Below, piece by piece: positions 4,771 to 6,243 of a DNA stretch of 6,243 nucleotides. Every line of letters begins with the position of its first letter. The stretch's first letter is position 1. A model generated the notes under the pieces. It was not told the DNA's origin and ran no database searches. It saw only the letters and a list, made by a program, of their open reading frames with translations. Origin of the DNA: Hadesarchaea archaeon (GTDB taxonomy: Archaea > Hadarchaeota > Hadarchaeia > Hadarchaeales > Hadarchaeaceae); NCBI GenBank assembly GCA_030616505.1, contig JAUWXD010000024.1:1-6243 (forward strand), read 5' to 3'. Position numbers and translations under genes: made by a program.

Positions 4771-5973
4771 TTGAAAGTGGCCGCCTCTGAAGTTATGGAG
4801 AAATTGGAACTTTGGACACAACGAATCTTGGAGAACCTGCCGACAGATCGCCGCCGTACCGTGCTGGACTTCCTCCAATGCCTAGATGACGAAGGGGCGA
4901 GCGTGGCGACTATGCAAAATTATGTAGGCGCGATCAAAACGCTGAACTACGAGAAGCCCTACAAGCGGCTAACGGAGGGGGACATCCGGGCTTGGGCAGG
5001 AGAGATTACCAAATATTACAAGCTTGGGACATCGTGGCTCTACAAGTGCGGCATCAAGCGCTTCCTAAAGTGGGTGCACATGGGACAGCTAAATGGCGAC
5101 GGATATCCCCCATGCGTTAACTGGCTCAAAACCCGTCGCGGGCGGAGGAATTTCGGGCGCGAGATCCTATCGCCAGCCGAGATAAAGCAACTCATCGACG
5201 CGGTGGGCAGCCAGCGGGATCGGGCGCTACTTTTCGTGGCCTATGAGAGTGGTTGTCGCGCCAGCGAGCTAGTGGGGCTCAAAATTCGGGATGTCGAGTT
5301 TGACCAATACGGCGCGGTGATGAGGGTCGGAAGGAAACAAGGAAAAACCGGCGAGAGACGTATCAGGCTGTTTGAGTCCGTGCCCGATCTGCAACTATGG
5401 CTGAGTATGCACCCCCAAGGGCAAACGCTAGGCGCACCCCTATGGCCCAGCAGGAAATTCAAAGATCAACCCATCCACCGTCGGACTTTGCTTGGTTTGG
5501 TGGTCAAATACGCAAAGAGGGCCGGCATAAACAAAGCGATGTGCCCACACACTTTTAGACATTCCCGAGCGACCCACTTGGCGACTGTGTTCAAGGAGGC
5601 CCAGATGCGCGAGTTTTTCGGCTGGTCGAAGGATAGCGACATGCCCTCGATCTATGTGCATTTATCCGGGCGAGATGTGGACGAGACCCTGTTTGAGCAT
5701 TATGGGATCAAACCCCGCGAGGACGAAAGCGAGGATAGTCCGCTGAAAAAGAAGGTTTGCCCCAGGTGTAAAGTCGAGAACTCAGCATCGGCGAGGTTCT
5801 GCTGGCGTTGCTGGGCTGCTTTCGATACCGCCAAGGCCGACGAGATAACGGCGCGGGTAATGGAGGAGTTCATCAAGCAAGCCCCCGAGCTACTGCGCCG
5901 GATACTGAAGGAAAAGGGACTTGGTCGAGAAATCGCGGAGCTGGCCCAAGGCGAAGAGAAAAGGGCGGTCTGA
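4771..5973 (+). CDS. Tyrosine recombinase with C-terminal zinc ribbon
   Basis: A second, divergent tyrosine recombinase of 400 residues. Residues 1-125 are the helical core-binding domain and about 132-312 the catalytic domain: R163 in SGCRASELVGL, a lysine in the hairpin VGRKQGKTGERR (K189 or K192), H260 and R263 in CPHTFRHSRATH, W285 in EFFGW where most family members have His, and nucleophile Y295 in SIYVH. Trp at this place is known in some active members (Cre), so activity is likely kept. Residues 330-347 are a zinc ribbon, CPRC and CWRC ten residues apart, and 356-392 a C-terminal amphipathic helix. This integrase-plus-zinc-ribbon layout is common in archaea. Sequence and architecture differ clearly from the first recombinase, so the pair is not a recent duplication. 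The start TTG 4771 is set by the strong ribosome binding site. Confidence 0.92.
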   Translation: MKVAASEVMEKLELWTQRILENLPTDRRRTVLDFLQCLDDEGASVATMQNYVGAIKTLNYEKPYKRLTEGDIRAWAGEITKYYKLGTSWLYKCGIKRFLKWVHMGQLNGDGYPPCVNWLKTRRGRRNFGREILSPAEIKQLIDAVGSQRDRALLFVAYESGCRASELVGLKIRDVEFDQYGAVMRVGRKQGKTGERRIRLFESVPDLQLWLSMHPQGQTLGAPLWPSRKFKDQPIHRRTLLGLVVKYAKRAGINKAMCPHTFRHSRATHLATVFKEAQMREFFGWSKDSDMPSIYVHLSGRDVDETLFEHYGIKPREDESEDSPLKKKVCPRCKVENSASARFCWRCWAAFDTAKADEITARVMEEFIKQAPELLRRILKEKGLGREIAELAQGEEKRAV

Positions 5974-6232
5974 TAGTGGGTCGTGTTTTGATCATTGGTG
6001 GGCTCAATGGGATATAACTCTAGAGCACGAAGACGGAATCATCGAGGAGATCTTTGACTTTGATAATCCAACGCTGCCGCTGACTCATGAAGCGATGGGT
6101 GAGGAGTTCATTGCTCATAAACCGCTCGCGTACCGCCACGAGGTGTCAAACAACATGTTCAACGTCAGGCTTGTGATCATCAGCTTGAAGCCCTTCAGCA
6201 TATCTGATGGCCTTCTAAAATGGCTTGATTAA
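5921..6232 (+). CDS. Low-confidence small protein or gene remnant
   Basis: A 103-codon frame starts at TTG 5921, overlaps the end of the second recombinase by 53 bases and stops at TGG-CTT-GAT-TAA. Its first 19 residues (SRSWPKAKRKGRSDSGS) are probably just an alternate reading of recombinase DNA. From about residue 24 on it reads like protein: an acidic stretch LEHEDGIIEEIFDFDNP, then LTHEAMGEEFIAHKPLAYRH and VRLVIISLKPF. No family is recognised. A purine-rich AAGGAAAAGGG lies just before the TTG, but no other start precedes the plausible part, so it could be the 3' remnant of a gene that lost its start. No other gene is seen after 5973. Confidence 0.35.
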   Translation: MVEKSRSWPKAKRKGRSDSGSCFDHWWAQWDITLEHEDGIIEEIFDFDNPTLPLTHEAMGEEFIAHKPLAYRHEVSNNMFNVRLVIISLKPFSISDGLLKWLD

Positions 6233-6243
6233 GTTGACGCCCC

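Noticed and set aside
3..6182. GATCATCA at 3-10 and 6175-6182, each followed by GCTTGAA, as attachment-site repeats
   Set aside because: Eight bases is too short, and the second word lies at a different distance in each copy, so chance is likely.
5974..6243. A tRNA gene as integration target beside the recombinases
   Set aside because: No T-arm consensus (GGTTCGAATCC-like) or cloverleaf was found on either strand of the flanks.

Overview
The window looks like part of an archaeal accessory element: an integrated element, plasmid or virus remnant. The evidence is a ribbon-helix-helix (RHH) protein of a type common in archaea, a tyrosine recombinase with a C-terminal zinc ribbon (a common archaeal integrase layout), heavy AGG arginine codon use, TATA-like boxes about 26 bases before several starts, and strong GGAGGTGA-type ribosome binding sites. 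No rRNA, tRNA, CRISPR array or insertion sequence is visible, and the lineage cannot be named from the sequence alone.

Layout. Positions 1-51 may be the last 16 codons of an upstream gene. Positions 52-568 are AT-rich (about 38% GC by hand count over 1-540) and hold no convincing long gene. They contain an array of ACTTTAGGAGCAAA repeats with one inverted copy, a TATA-like box, a perfect 19-base inverted repeat, and three short start signals each followed by a very short reading frame. A minus-strand RHH gene (620-898) and a larger minus-strand winged-helix gene (1077-2039) follow. A divergent control region near 2006-2066 separates them from a long plus-strand operon.

The plus-strand operon (about 2066-5973) is tightly packed: a small gene that seems frameshifted (2066-2283), a 61-residue four-cysteine protein (2280-2465), a 213-residue protein resembling an RNase H/DnaQ-type fold without its acidic active site (2458-3099), an RHH plus winged-helix regulator (3111-3605), and two different tyrosine recombinases (3595-4764 and 4771-5973). 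Adjacent genes overlap or are 6-11 bases apart, so translation is probably coupled. A low-confidence frame (5921-6232) overlaps the end of the last gene.

How the genes may work together (inference): the two recombinases could carry out integration/excision or resolution, perhaps as a pair. The RHH-winged-helix protein could be their directionality or expression regulator. The minus-strand winged-helix protein could control the shared divergent region. The repeat array could be an origin, a recombinase accessory site or an operator cluster. The roles of the four-cysteine protein and the RNase H-like protein are unknown. Their fixed place upstream of the recombinases is the part most likely to be undescribed.
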